64,000 nucleotides of DNA from SHLQ01 sp047638715 (lineage in GTDB: Bacteria; Actinomycetota; Acidimicrobiia; Acidimicrobiales; SHLQ01), in assembly GCA_047638715.1 (NCBI GenBank), contig JBLIMK010000004.1:1-64000 (forward strand), written 5' to 3'. This document shows positions 40,699 to 50,136 of this stretch, one piece after another (position 1 is the first letter of the stretch; the number at the start of each line of letters is the position of its first letter). Both the position numbers and the translations under genes were made by a program. Under the pieces are notes generated by a model, which ran no database searches, was not told the DNA's origin, and saw only the letters and a program-made list of their open reading frames with translations.

Positions 40699-41759
40699 AC
40701 ACGGTCGAAACCCGCTATCAGCTCGATCGCGATGAGATGGGCAGCCTCCTCGCTGACCACCCCGCCTACCGAGTGGAACAACTGTGGCAAGGCCTCTACG
40801 AAGAGGGTCTCGATATCGCGGAGATCACGACCTTGCCCAAGAAACTTCGAGCAGAGCTCGACGCACGTCTCCCGTCTGCACTGCACGATCGAACGGTTCG
40901 GGTGAGCGAGGGAGGCGAAACACACAAGTGGCTGTGGGGACTTCCCGATGGTGATGCCGTAGAGACCGTCCTGATGCACTACACCGGTCGGTCCACGGTC
41001 TGCGTCAGCAGCCAGGCTGGTTGTGCGATGGCCTGCGGCTTCTGCGCAACGGGGCAAGAAGGATTTCGTCGACACCTCACGACGGGCGAGATCGTCGAAC
41101 AAGTGGTTCGAGCCCGAGAAGCAGCCAAGCCGAGACGGCTATCGAACGTCGTGTTCATGGGCATGGGCGAACCGCTGGCCAACTACGACGCCGTATGGGG
41201 TGCGGTCCGGCGGATCCATGGCGACCTCGGCCTATCGGCGCGCCACATCACCATGAGCACAGTGGGCCTCATTCCTGGCATCAAACGGATGGCCGAGGAA
41301 CAACTGCCGGTGAGTCTCGCAGTCTCACTCCACGCGGCAACGAACGAACTCCGTTCCGAACTCGTTCCGATCAACAAGCGGTATCCGATCGAGGATCTCG
41401 CCGAGGCGTGTGCTGGCTACGTCGCTGCCTCGGGTCGGCGCTTGAGTTTCGAATGGGCCCTGATCGCGGATGTCAATGACACCGAAGAACAAGCCATTGC
41501 CCTGGCCGAGCTGTGTCGAGAACTGCGTGCTCACGTGAACCTGATCCCCTTGAACCCAACTCCGGGCTACCTCACCGTCGGCACCGACACCGCCGGAGTA
41601 GCGAGGTTCCAGAAGTGGCTCCTCGACCGTGGCACGAACGCGACCATCCGTCGCAATCGGGGAACCGACATCGATGCTGCGTGCGGCCAGTTGCGAGCGA
41701 GCCAGAACAAGACGTCCACTTCGGTTGCGACACCGACCCGGCGACCGAAGTCGAGTTAG
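40695..41759 (+). CDS. rlmN: 23S rRNA (adenine2503-C2)-methyltransferase
   Basis: A 354-aa radical SAM enzyme with the cluster motif CAMACGFC, FMGMGEPLANYD, and the second catalytic Cys in DIDAACGQL. It methylates A2503 of 23S rRNA and A37 of some tRNAs. ATG 40695 overlaps the mshD stop and has GAGAGG upstream. The C-terminal 20 residues are a basic tail (TPTRRPKSS). A hairpin follows the stop. Confidence 0.95.
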   Translation: MNTVETRYQLDRDEMGSLLADHPAYRVEQLWQGLYEEGLDIAEITTLPKKLRAELDARLPSALHDRTVRVSEGGETHKWLWGLPDGDAVETVLMHYTGRSTVCVSSQAGCAMACGFCATGQEGFRRHLTTGEIVEQVVRAREAAKPRRLSNVVFMGMGEPLANYDAVWGAVRRIHGDLGLSARHITMSTVGLIPGIKRMAEEQLPVSLAVSLHAATNELRSELVPINKRYPIEDLAEACAGYVAASGRRLSFEWALIADVNDTEEQAIALAELCRELRAHVNLIPLNPTPGYLTVGTDTAGVARFQKWLLDRGTNATIRRNRGTDIDAACGQLRASQNKTSTSVATPTRRPKSS

Positions 41760-41766
41760 CAGACCA

Positions 41767-41796
41767 CAAACTCTGGCCCTTGGGGACCAGAGTTTG
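41767..41796 (+). terminator. Hairpin after rlmN
   Basis: CAAACTCTGG pairs with CCAGAGTTTG, with a possible inner CCC/GGG pairing. No T-run follows on the plus strand, so termination would be weak or factor-dependent. Confidence 0.45.
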
Positions 41797-41825
41797 CGAC
41801 CGTTCGTGCACTACCCTGGCTCTCG

Positions 41826-42746
41826 ATGGCAGATCGATACGCATTCCAAAGCCCGTTCTCCCGCGGATCTGGCTCAACCCCGTGGTTCACCATTGGTTCG
41901 GTTGGGGTCACGACCACGGTCGCGATCTCGGGCATGGCCATCATTGGGCTCTTCGTCCTCGCCATCGAGCAGAACTCAGGGCCCATTGGCTCAGCGCTCG
42001 TCCTGACCGACGATGCACTCTTTGGCGGCCAGCTCTGGCGTCTCTTCACCTGGCCGATCGCCATCATCTCGAGCCGTCAGCTCTTCGGCCAATTTCTCTC
42101 GGCAATATTCTTCTTCTCGATCGGCACCCAGATGGAGATGCGCCTCGGGCGGCGGGCATATACCTGGATGATCGGTTTGATCACGGTTGTTCCAGCGGTC
42201 CTTGGCTCGTTGGTCGCCGCAATCTCGAACTTCGGTGTCTTCGAAACCGGCCTTAGCGTCTTGTTCCTCGGCGTCGCCGTCGGCTTCGCCGCGTCGATGC
42301 CTCACGCCCGATCCTTCTTCAACATTCCCTTCTGGATACTCGTCGCCGTGATCTTCGGCATCACCATTTTGGGCGACCTCGCCGACGGCAATATGCCGGC
42401 ACTCGTCATGCATCTGACCGCAGGAGCGCTCGGTCTAGTGGTCGTCAAGTCGCTCGGTTATGCACCCGAGGTCGAATGGGCGCCGAGCATCCCCCTGCCC
42501 GCTTCGATGACGAGCGAGGGGTCAACCCCATCGGCTTCTAGAAAACGCACGAAGCGCCCCAAGAGGATGAAGAGGGGCAAGGGTTCGGCCCACCTTCAAT
42601 CGGTACCCTCATCGGCAGCATCTGAAGCCGAGATCGATTCACTTCTCGATCAGGTGAATGATCAGGGCCTCGACAGTCTGACGAAGCAGCAAAAAGCCAC
42701 GCTCGAACGCCACGCAAAAGAGATGCGTAAGCGTCGAGACTCCTGA
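41826..42746 (+). CDS. Rhomboid-like membrane protein with basic C-terminal domain
   Basis: The 306-aa protein has about six membrane helices. LWRLFTWPI and a GLSVLFLG helix (candidate Ser of GxS), and HLTAGALGL (candidate His), match rhomboid protease positions, but the usual GASG is weak. After residue about 235 comes a Lys/Arg-rich linker and a short helix-turn-helix-like motif ending LTKQQKATLERHAKEMRKR, seen in some rhomboid relatives (DUF6576-type). TACCCT 8 bases upstream of the ATG suggests a very short leader. Activity is uncertain. Confidence 0.72.
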   Translation: MADRYAFQSPFSRGSGSTPWFTIGSVGVTTTVAISGMAIIGLFVLAIEQNSGPIGSALVLTDDALFGGQLWRLFTWPIAIISSRQLFGQFLSAIFFFSIGTQMEMRLGRRAYTWMIGLITVVPAVLGSLVAAISNFGVFETGLSVLFLGVAVGFAASMPHARSFFNIPFWILVAVIFGITILGDLADGNMPALVMHLTAGALGLVVVKSLGYAPEVEWAPSIPLPASMTSEGSTPSASRKRTKRPKRMKRGKGSAHLQSVPSSAASEAEIDSLLDQVNDQGLDSLTKQQKATLERHAKEMRKRRDS

Positions 42747-42790
42747 GCCAGGCCCGACGGTGAATCTCCGACGGTTCGTGCCCGACGGTG

Positions 42791-43369
42791 TTACTCCCCA
42801 GAGATGAGTCGAGCTGCTACCGCTGCGATCTGCAGGCGGTTGGCCGAGATCGCACTCCAGGCTTCAGCGACTCGAGCGGGACGACCCTCGATCGCAACCA
42901 CGAGCAAGTCATCGTCCAGTCGGTTCACGAGCACTGCGCCTCGCGACGTCGATGTAACCGAGTCGATGAACGAACCAACGGCGTCATGCTCGAGCAGGTC
43001 GAGCTCGGCACGGACCGATGCAGCCACATGGATAAGTGCACGACGCATCGCCTCTTGCTCGCCGGAGGTGATCAGGCTGACGAGCGGTTGTGCTGCTTCA
43101 CCACGAAACAACATCGCTCCGGCGAACCCCGGAGTCCACGTCGCCATGTTCTCGAACAACGCGTCGAGTTGGCTCAGCATCTGGGGGTCGACATCTTCAG
43201 CGGTGATGCCGCTACCGGCGGAACGGATGCGCTTGTTTCGATCCGAAGCTGCAAGAGCGGCGCGGCGCGCCGTGTCTGCCACTTCACTCTCTCGGTCATC
43301 CAAACCGTCAAACGCGCTCGTCACCGCGTGGACGTTATCTGGCCGAACGTTCGAAGCGAGGGAACGCAC
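42791..43369 (-). CDS. Uncharacterised 192-aa protein
   Basis: Long frames exist on both strands here; the minus frame is chosen because it shows a believable alternation of helices and strands, for example GAVLVNRLDDDLLVVAIEG. The C-terminal part has a faint resemblance to roadblock/LC7-like folds, and the N-terminal part is charged and helical. No motif allows a function. GTG 43369 is the start; it diverges from menG with 49 bases between. Confidence 0.6.
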   Translation of the reverse strand: MRSLASNVRPDNVHAVTSAFDGLDDRESEVADTARRAALAASDRNKRIRSAGSGITAEDVDPQMLSQLDALFENMATWTPGFAGAMLFRGEAAQPLVSLITSGEQEAMRRALIHVAASVRAELDLLEHDAVGSFIDSVTSTSRGAVLVNRLDDDLLVVAIEGRPARVAEAWSAISANRLQIAAVAARLISGE

Positions 43370-43406
43370 CTTGCGCGCAGAGCGGGTAGCACTCCCCGTG
43401 ACCTTC

Positions 43407-43412
43407 TAGCCT
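43407..43412 (+). promoter_or_regulatory. -10 box for menG
   Basis: TAGCCT is 6 bases before the GTG at 43419, predicting a leaderless mRNA. Confidence 0.4.
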
Positions 43413-43418
43413 GGTGAA

Positions 43419-44165
43419 GTGAACGCAACGCCCAAATCACCATCGGCCGGACCCCTCCCAAGCCTCGATCAACCCCTTCCACAGGGTTCTGAGAAGGCTG
43501 AGGCGGTTCAAGCAATGTTCGACACGATCGCGCCTAGGTACGACCTGGTGAACCGGATAATGACGTTTCGCCTCGACGTTCGGTGGCGTCGAATAGCGAT
43601 CGAGTCGCTTGGGTTAGGCGAAGGAGCAGTCGTCCTCGATCTCGCGACTGGTACTGGCGACTTCTGCCGAGAACTCTCCGAACGTGGCTATTCATCGATC
43701 GGCGCCGACTTCAGCTTCGGGATGCTCGCAGCGGCACGCACCTCTGAGCCGCTCGTGCAAGGTGACGGCATGGACCTTCCACTTGCCAATTCGTCGGTCG
43801 ACGGCGCAACGTGCGGCTTCGCATTGCGAAACTTCGTCGATCTCGAACGGGTCTTCGCAGAGCTCGCGCGCGTCGTTCGGCCAGGAGGACGTATTGCGTT
43901 GCTCGATGCCAGCCAGCCCGACAACGCTCTCATGCGATTCGGGCACGGCCTCTACTTTGGCAAGCTCGTTCCTTTTGTTGGCGGTCTGTTGTCGAACAAG
44001 GAGGCGTACGGCTACCTGCCACGCTCGCTCGCCTACCTCCCTCCGCGCTCTGAGCTTCTCGCCGTCCTCGAGCGGTCAGGGTTCAGCGACGTTCGCCATC
44101 AACAATTGACTATGGGTGCAGCACAGTTACTCACCGGCACACGGACCAGCGACCTACAGCACTAG
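43419..44165 (+). CDS. menG: Demethylmenaquinone methyltransferase
   Basis: A 248-aa UbiE/MenG methyltransferase: MFDTIAPRYDLVNRIMTF, the SAM motif VLDLATGTGDFC, NFVDLERVFAELARVVRPGG, and Y-rich YGYLPRSLAYLP before the end. It methylates demethylmenaquinone as the last step of menaquinone synthesis. The GTG start has TAGCCT 6 bases upstream. It converges on menA, the enzyme just before it in the pathway, and their coding ends overlap by 12 bases. Confidence 0.93.
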   Translation: MNATPKSPSAGPLPSLDQPLPQGSEKAEAVQAMFDTIAPRYDLVNRIMTFRLDVRWRRIAIESLGLGEGAVVLDLATGTGDFCRELSERGYSSIGADFSFGMLAAARTSEPLVQGDGMDLPLANSSVDGATCGFALRNFVDLERVFAELARVVRPGGRIALLDASQPDNALMRFGHGLYFGKLVPFVGGLLSNKEAYGYLPRSLAYLPPRSELLAVLERSGFSDVRHQQLTMGAAQLLTGTRTSDLQH

Positions 44166-45038
44166 ACCGAGCGTCATGCCCAGGCCCGCGACCAGCTGCG
44201 TTCGGCCCGTGGCTTCGAGAACGGGAATCAGCGACCGTCCGACAGCCCCGCTACGCACGGTGCGGAGTGCTGGGATTGCGGTGACGACGCCGAAGAGCGC
44301 GAGCAAGAGCGGCGCGCGCCCCGTCGTGAGTGCAACGACAGCGATGAGTGCGAACGCGCCGGCCATCGAGCCGACATAAATCCATCGCGTTGGGCCGTCG
44401 CCGAGACGAACAGCGAGTGTTCGTTTGCCAGCTTCGGCGTCGCCGATCCGATCGCGCAGATTGTTGATCACCAGCAGTGCGGTGGCGAACACGCCGACGG
44501 GGACCGAGAGCACCGCGGCGACCCCCGATAACGACTCCGTTTGTACATACGCCGAGCCGACCGTCGCAACGACACCGAAGAAGATGAAGACGAAGACTTC
44601 ACCGAGCCCCAGGTAGCCGTATGGAGTGCTCCCACCCGTGTAGAACCAGCCAGCGGCGATCGAGGCTGCTCCGACCACCAAGAGCCATGGATTGACGGCG
44701 ATCGATAGCGCCAAGCCAACCAGCCCAGCTACAGCGAACGACCCGAGCATCGCTTTCTTGACCGAGCTTGACGAAGCGGCGCCGGAGCCGACCAATCGCA
44801 ACGGTCCAACGCGATCGTCGTCCGTTCCCCGGATGCCGTCGCTGTAGTCGTTTGCGTAATTGGTCGCGATCTGAAGGGCGACCGCGACGACCATGGCGGC
44901 CGCTGCACGCCACAGTGTGAACACATCGTCGGCCACCGCTGCTGTTCCGACGGCTACAGGCACGACGGCCGCAGGGAGCGTCTTTGGGCGGGCCCCGGCG
45001 ACCCAGAGCGCGAGGCCGGTTGGATGTTGGGTGGGCAT
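44154..45038 (-). CDS. menA: 1,4-dihydroxy-2-naphthoate polyprenyltransferase
   Basis: A 294-aa membrane prenyltransferase with about eight helices. The first Asp motif is NYANDYSDGIRGTDDDRVGP and the second is NNLRDRIGDAEAGKRTLAVRLG. It joins a polyprenyl chain to dihydroxynaphthoate. ATG 45038 (MPTQHPTGLALW) is chosen by family fit and because TACGTT (45046-45051) lies 7 bases before it; the open frame further upstream belongs to the nitroreductase region. Its start overlaps nothing but is 6 bases inside the end of the nitroreductase gene boundary. Confidence 0.94.
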   Translation of the reverse strand: MPTQHPTGLALWVAGARPKTLPAAVVPVAVGTAAVADDVFTLWRAAAAMVVAVALQIATNYANDYSDGIRGTDDDRVGPLRLVGSGAASSSSVKKAMLGSFAVAGLVGLALSIAVNPWLLVVGAASIAAGWFYTGGSTPYGYLGLGEVFVFIFFGVVATVGSAYVQTESLSGVAAVLSVPVGVFATALLVINNLRDRIGDAEAGKRTLAVRLGDGPTRWIYVGSMAGAFALIAVVALTTGRAPLLLALFGVVTAIPALRTVRSGAVGRSLIPVLEATGRTQLVAGLGMTLGLVL

Positions 45039-45043
45039 CCGGG

Positions 45044-45679
45044 TCAACGTATCGCTCCCCAGTGACCCTGGTAGGTATTGCCGTGTCCCGAGCCGGCCTG
45101 CCGTTGCGCTGACTGGCTCTGGCGATCGTTCGCTGGATCTGGGTGGCCCAGCGCAATAGTTCCCAACGCTCGTCGGCCTTCGGGCACGCCAAATCGGGTT
45201 CGCACGGCGTCCTCGTGATCGAACTGGCCAAAGAAACACGCGCCCAGGTCGAGGCCATGTGCCGCGAGCAGGACATTTTCGACCGCTGCTCCCCCGTCGA
45301 CCCACCAGTAGGGCACGGGCCACGCCGTCTCGCCATTTCCTAGCCCCGTACGCGCCTTGTCAGCCTCTGCGTACCGTTCGACGTAGGCGGATGGGTCGAC
45401 GTACGCGAGGAGCAGCACAGGAGCTCGCAGAAGGCCTGGCCATGGAAACGTGGGGCGCCGCTCGTTGCCCAGCGTCAGGTCCCAGTAGCTATCGACCTCG
45501 GCGCCGAGGAGCACCACGATGTCGAGAGAGCGAGTGTTGCCAGCGCTCGGGCCTCGATGTGCGGCGCTCAGGATCGCGTCGAGAGCACTCGCGTCCACCG
45601 CGTCTTGGAGGTATGCCCGCACCATTCGGCGCGACTTGATGACATCGATGAGAGCCGCAAAAGTATCCGCGTGAGGCAC
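45044..45679 (-). CDS. Nitroreductase-family flavoprotein
   Basis: A 211-aa protein with the FMN reductase layout: SRRMVRAYLQDAVDASALDA, then HRGPSAGNTRSLDIVVL for FMN binding, a Trp-rich middle, and GAAVENVLLAAHGLDLGACFFGQF, here spanning about 23 residues. Substrate is unknown; relatives reduce nitro compounds, quinones or F420-type substrates. GTG 45679 is one base after the stop of the previous gene (TGAGGTG), so the two genes form a coupled pair. Confidence 0.87.
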   Translation of the reverse strand: MPHADTFAALIDVIKSRRMVRAYLQDAVDASALDAILSAAHRGPSAGNTRSLDIVVLLGAEVDSYWDLTLGNERRPTFPWPGLLRAPVLLLAYVDPSAYVERYAEADKARTGLGNGETAWPVPYWWVDGGAAVENVLLAAHGLDLGACFFGQFDHEDAVRTRFGVPEGRRALGTIALGHPDPANDRQSQSAQRQAGSGHGNTYQGHWGAIR

Positions 45680-45680
45680 C

Positions 45681-46349
45681 TCAGGCGAACTTGGCAAGGT
45701 CCTCTGACATCGCCCAGCCAAATGCGATCAGGACATCGCCGTTCGATGGATCGAGGTCGTCGAAGTAGGCAGCGACAACAGGATCGACCGACTCTGGCTT
45801 CGTCGACTCGTGATCAAAAGCGCACGGTATGGAGCCGTTGCCCTTCGAGCTGAAGGCCCGGTCGGCGTAGCGAAGCGGCGAGATTCCGAAACGTTTGGCG
45901 AAGCGGCGACCCCAGGCACGCTCCTCACCAGAGGTTTTGTGCTCGGGTCGAGGGACGACGTCGTTGAAGCTCTTCAACATCTCAAACCCAGCGGACGTTT
46001 GCATCCGGAGGCCCACGACAACATCTTCATCGGGGAAAGCCATGACGGCTCGATGCATAAGGTCGGTGACCATGCCACGCATGACACTGTCGCGACGCGA
46101 GTTACGACCGATCGAGCCCAAACCAATGATGATCGCCGGAGTGCCACCGATGCGCTCGAGTGTGTAATACGCGAAACCCTTAAGGCGACCGTTGTCAAGA
46201 GCCTGGCAGCAGAGCACCCATTCTTCGGCCTGTTTCGACAAGTCGCCAGCCTCATAGGGCAGCGGCGAGTCGGCGCACAGGTCGGCCATATCCGAGATAT
46301 CGGCATCGCCTAGTGCGTTGCAGTCTTTCGTTTCAACTTCGAGTGCCAT
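45681..46349 (-). CDS. Uncharacterised protein, possible GNAT fold
   Basis: The 222-aa protein (from ATG 46349; GTG 46355 also possible) has a strand-helix pattern like a degenerate acetyltransferase. KGFAYYTLERIGGTPAIIIG and SVMRGMVTDLMHRAVMAF resemble the acceptor and CoA-binding helices. EHKTSGEERAWGRRFAKRFG follows. It is coupled to the nitroreductase gene by near-adjacent stop and start. The match is too weak for a family name. The gap upstream to dnaE (46350-46496) shows no gene or RNA that I can support. Confidence 0.6.
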   Translation of the reverse strand: MALEVETKDCNALGDADISDMADLCADSPLPYEAGDLSKQAEEWVLCCQALDNGRLKGFAYYTLERIGGTPAIIIGLGSIGRNSRRDSVMRGMVTDLMHRAVMAFPDEDVVVGLRMQTSAGFEMLKSFNDVVPRPEHKTSGEERAWGRRFAKRFGISPLRYADRAFSSKGNGSIPCAFDHESTKPESVDPVVAAYFDDLDPSNGDVLIAFGWAMSEDLAKFA

Positions 46350-46496
46350 TGCCACGTCGCTTTGCTGTTGATTGTCGCCCGTCTAGTCCAGTCGATGGAA
46401 CCCCAAGAGCGCAAACCGAGAGGCGAATGCCGATGGTCCGAGCGGCCCGGTCGGAGCGCCACGAGTGAAAGAGGGAGGCGGAGTCGGATAAGTGGG

Positions 46497-49400
46497 TCAA
46501 ACAACGACGGCGTCGGGCCCGAGTAAGACACGCAGCTCCGCGACAAGGCCGTTGCCTGTTTCTACACGATACGTCTCTGGAAGTCGGATGACTTGCGTGC
46601 CGTCGAGGTGCAGGAACACTTCGGACTGGCCGGAGTGATCTTGGAGGAGATGTTTCAACGAATCGAGCGTGCCGGGGTCTTGTGCGTGGGTAGGCAGTCG
46701 CAACCGGAGGGGTTGGCTTTCGGCCATCTGTGAAGAGTCGAAAATCTCGAGGTCTTGGGCGATGAACTTGGGAATGTCATCCTTGCCATCGAGGCGGCCA
46801 CGCACGACGACGATCGAGTCGTCGATCAGTTTGTGTCCATGTTCGGTCATCGTCCGAGGAAAGACCATCACCTCGATCGACCCTTCCAGATCTTCGAGCT
46901 CGAAGATCGCCATCAGGTCACCCTTGCGGGTCCACTTCTTCTGGAGGTTCGTGATGACACCGCCGACCCGCAAGAACGCTCCGTCCTGTTCGTCCTCGAG
47001 CGCGCCGACGGTTTTATCGCAGCGACGGCCGAGCGCGGCCTCATATCCCAAGATTGGGTGGTCCGAGATATAGAGCCCGAGCATTTCCTTCTCGTGTGCG
47101 AGTTTGGGCATCTTCTCGAACTCGACGTCGGGAATATCGGGGCGGTCGTCGAACGTGGGCTCATCGCCCAAACTTCCGAACAACGTTGCGACACCGATGT
47201 CGTGATCTTTCCTCGACGCCACCGTGCGATCGATGATGAGCTCGTAGACGTTGAGCAAACCTTTGCGGGGGTGACCCAACGTGTCGAACGAGCCCGCCTT
47301 GATGAGCGACTCGATCGTGCGCTTGTTCAACACCGCGTAGTCGACGCGTTCAACGAAGTTCAGGAAGCTATCAAAGGGCCCGTTTGTGTCGCGCTCAGCG
47401 ATGATTTGTTCGACCAGCGCCTCGCCGACGTTTCGGACTGCCGACATTCCAAAGACGATCTCGCCCTTGGTTTCTGACTCATCGAGGTTCGGCTCGGGAT
47501 GGAAGTCGACTCGGGCACGATTGATGTCGGGCACAACGACGTGGATGCCCATCACCCTGCACTCGTTCAGGTAGACCGCCGCCTTGTCGAGGCTACCTTT
47601 CACCGACGTGAGCAAGGCCGCCAGATACTCGACCGGGTAGTGCGCTTTCAACCATGCGATTTGATACGCGACGTAGCCGTAGCCGTAGCTGTGGCTCTTG
47701 TTGAACGCATAGTCGGCGAACGGTTCGATGATCTTCCACCACTCTTCGCCGAGAGGGCGGCCGTAGCCGGTTGTTTCACAGCCGTCGACGAACTTGGCCT
47801 TCTCCTGCTGCATGACCTCGCGGATCTTCTTGCCGCAGGCCTTTCGTAGCGAGTCGGCGTCGGCGAGGGAGTAACCAGCGAACTTTTGCGCCACCCGCAT
47901 CATCGACTCTTGATAGATCATCAGGCCGTAGGTGTCGCCCAGGATCTCGCCCGCATCCTCGTGCAACAACGTGACCTCTTGACGGCCGTTCTTGCGATCG
48001 GCGTAGTCGTTGTGCATGTTCGCTTCCATCGGGCCTGGCCGATAGAGGGCGACAAGAGCAGCTACATCTTCGAACTCGGTGGGTCCGAGCGATTTCATCA
48101 GCGAACGCATCGGGCTCGATTCGAGCTGGAAGACCCCGATCGTGTCGCCGCGCTGGAGAAGGTCGTACGTGGCTTGATCTTCAAGATTGACGTTGTCGAT
48201 GTCGACTTCGATGCCCCTGGTTTCGCCGATCATGCGAAGTGTGTCGTCGATGACATCGAGGTTTCTCAGGCCGAGGAAGTCCATCTTGAGGAGACCGAGA
48301 GATTCGACGCCGTTCATCTCGTATTGCGTGACAACCGGAGCATCTTCTGGGTCTTGGCCAGCCTCGGGCTTGCGTTGGATCGGGAGGTAATCGGTGAGCG
48401 GATCTTTGGTAATCACCACCGCCGCGGCGTGGATCCCATCGGAACGGCGGAGGCCTTCGAGACCCTTCGCTACCTCGACCACTTCGGCCACGACAGAATC
48501 GGTGGCCACCATCTCGCGCAGGTCGTTCGCCTGGGCATAACCGCCTTCGTACTTCGGATGCTTTTCAAAGCAGTACTGAAGTGGGGTGTCGCGACCCATG
48601 ATGAGCGGCGGCATCGCCTTCGCGACCTTGTCGCCTACCGCGTAAGGGTAGCCGAGCACTCGGGCCGCATCACGAACCGCAGCCCGAGCCTTAATCTGAG
48701 AGAACGTCACAATCTGTGCGACATGGTCTCGGCCGTATCGCTCCGCGCAATAGCGGATCATCTGATCTCGATAACGAGAGTCGAAATCCATGTCGATATC
48801 GGGCATCGATATACGCGACGGGTTCAAGAACCGCTCGAAGAGCAGGTCGTACTTGATTGGATCGAGGTCGGTGATCCAGAGGCAGTACGCCACGGCGCAG
48901 CCGGCCGCAGATCCACGCCCAGGACCCACACGGATCTCGTTGTCGCGGGCGTACTTGATGAGGTCCCAGGTGATGATGAAGTAGGACGAGAACCCCATGT
49001 CCTTGATGACCTTGAGCTCGAAGAGCAATCGGTCATGTGCCTTGTCGGGAACGTTGTCGCCCCAGCGCTTCTTGGCACCCTCCATTGTGAGATGGAGAAG
49101 ATATTCGTCATCGTCGGTAAAACCAGCGGGCAACGGAAAGCTGGGGAGCTGTGGCTCGCCGAATTCGATCTCGACATTACAGCGTTCGGCAATCCACAAG
49201 CTGTTGTCGCATGCGACCTCGACCTCGCGCCACATATCGCGCATCTCGGCCGCACTCTTCAGGTAGTGCTGATCTCCGTGAAACTTGAAACGATCGGGGT
49301 CGCTGCGTAGCGACCCGGTTTGCACACACAACAACGCATCGTGGGCCCCATGATCGGCCTGATTGGTGTAATGGCTGTCGTTCGTCGCCAAGATCGGAGC

Positions 49401-50036
49401 ACCGATCTTCTTTGCGATCTCGAGCAGTTGCGGGTTTGTCCGGATCTGCTCGGGGATGCCGTGATCTTGAAGCTCGACGAACATGTTGTCGCGACCGAAG
49501 ATGTCTTGCAGCCGTCCAGCGCGGGCGACGGCTTCGTCAAAGTTCCCCGCCATAAGCGCTTGGAGAACCTGGCCACCAAGACAACCAGTGGTGGCGATGA
49601 GACCCTCAGAGTGCTGATCGAGCAGCTCCCAATCGACACGAGGTTTGTAGTAGTAACCCTCCATGAAGGCCTTCGAGGCCAGCTGGATCATGTTCTTGTA
49701 GCCAGTGTTGTTCTCGGCCAAAAGAATCAGGTGATAGTAGAGCTTCCCGCCACCGGTGGTGCTTCCGCCGGAGTCATCGAGCTTGCCACGACGCGACGGA
49801 CGCTCCGAGCGGTGCTCGTGGGCCATATAGGCCTCGGTGCCGATGATGGGCTTGATACCAGCCTTATTGCACGACTTGTAGAAGTCGAGGACGCCGTACA
49901 TGTTTCCATGGTCGGTGATTCCGAGCGCTGGCTGGCCGTCGGCTGCGGCGGCAGCGACAAGGTCATCGAGGCGCGATGCTCCATCGAGCATCGAGAATTC
50001 AGTATGAACATGGAGATGGGTGAACGACCCAGCCAT
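46497..50036 (-). CDS. dnaE: DNA polymerase III alpha subunit
   Basis: A 1179-aa replicative polymerase. The PHP domain starts HLHVHTEFSMLDG and keeps its metal ligands, so proofreading-type nuclease activity is possible. The catalytic Asp residues are D413, D415 and D417 in MPDIDMDFD. GPGRGSAAG, the tau/beta-interacting regions and an OB fold (GVITNLQKKWTRKG) follow. This is the standard DnaE1, not the ImuB-associated DnaE2. ATG 50036 has GAGGAGC upstream. No proofreading epsilon gene is near. Confidence 0.96.
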   Translation of the reverse strand: MAGSFTHLHVHTEFSMLDGASRLDDLVAAAAADGQPALGITDHGNMYGVLDFYKSCNKAGIKPIIGTEAYMAHEHRSERPSRRGKLDDSGGSTTGGGKLYYHLILLAENNTGYKNMIQLASKAFMEGYYYKPRVDWELLDQHSEGLIATTGCLGGQVLQALMAGNFDEAVARAGRLQDIFGRDNMFVELQDHGIPEQIRTNPQLLEIAKKIGAPILATNDSHYTNQADHGAHDALLCVQTGSLRSDPDRFKFHGDQHYLKSAAEMRDMWREVEVACDNSLWIAERCNVEIEFGEPQLPSFPLPAGFTDDDEYLLHLTMEGAKKRWGDNVPDKAHDRLLFELKVIKDMGFSSYFIITWDLIKYARDNEIRVGPGRGSAAGCAVAYCLWITDLDPIKYDLLFERFLNPSRISMPDIDMDFDSRYRDQMIRYCAERYGRDHVAQIVTFSQIKARAAVRDAARVLGYPYAVGDKVAKAMPPLIMGRDTPLQYCFEKHPKYEGGYAQANDLREMVATDSVVAEVVEVAKGLEGLRRSDGIHAAAVVITKDPLTDYLPIQRKPEAGQDPEDAPVVTQYEMNGVESLGLLKMDFLGLRNLDVIDDTLRMIGETRGIEVDIDNVNLEDQATYDLLQRGDTIGVFQLESSPMRSLMKSLGPTEFEDVAALVALYRPGPMEANMHNDYADRKNGRQEVTLLHEDAGEILGDTYGLMIYQESMMRVAQKFAGYSLADADSLRKACGKKIREVMQQEKAKFVDGCETTGYGRPLGEEWWKIIEPFADYAFNKSHSYGYGYVAYQIAWLKAHYPVEYLAALLTSVKGSLDKAAVYLNECRVMGIHVVVPDINRARVDFHPEPNLDESETKGEIVFGMSAVRNVGEALVEQIIAERDTNGPFDSFLNFVERVDYAVLNKRTIESLIKAGSFDTLGHPRKGLLNVYELIIDRTVASRKDHDIGVATLFGSLGDEPTFDDRPDIPDVEFEKMPKLAHEKEMLGLYISDHPILGYEAALGRRCDKTVGALEDEQDGAFLRVGGVITNLQKKWTRKGDLMAIFELEDLEGSIEVMVFPRTMTEHGHKLIDDSIVVVRGRLDGKDDIPKFIAQDLEIFDSSQMAESQPLRLRLPTHAQDPGTLDSLKHLLQDHSGQSEVFLHLDGTQVIRLPETYRVETGNGLVAELRVLLGPDAVVV

Positions 50037-50136
50037 TCAGCTCCTCGATCGCGAAAGCTTTGGGTGGTCAAACTACACCGGCGGAGTTCCGACAAACACA
50101 CCGGCGAGCTCTCATGAAGGCAACTTCGCTCTTGGA

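Noticed and set aside
42788..43417. Plus-strand frames of about 200 aa opposite the 192-aa gene
   Set aside because: They are Arg/Ser/Cys-rich and lack a pattern of helices or strands. The minus frame looks more like a protein, though this is a judgement.
46356..46496. Non-coding gap after dnaE checked for tRNA or small RNA
   Set aside because: No T-arm consensus, acceptor pairing or convincing hairpin could be found.
47886..49310. 474-aa open frame on the plus strand
   Set aside because: It is antisense to dnaE, whose motifs are continuous through the region.
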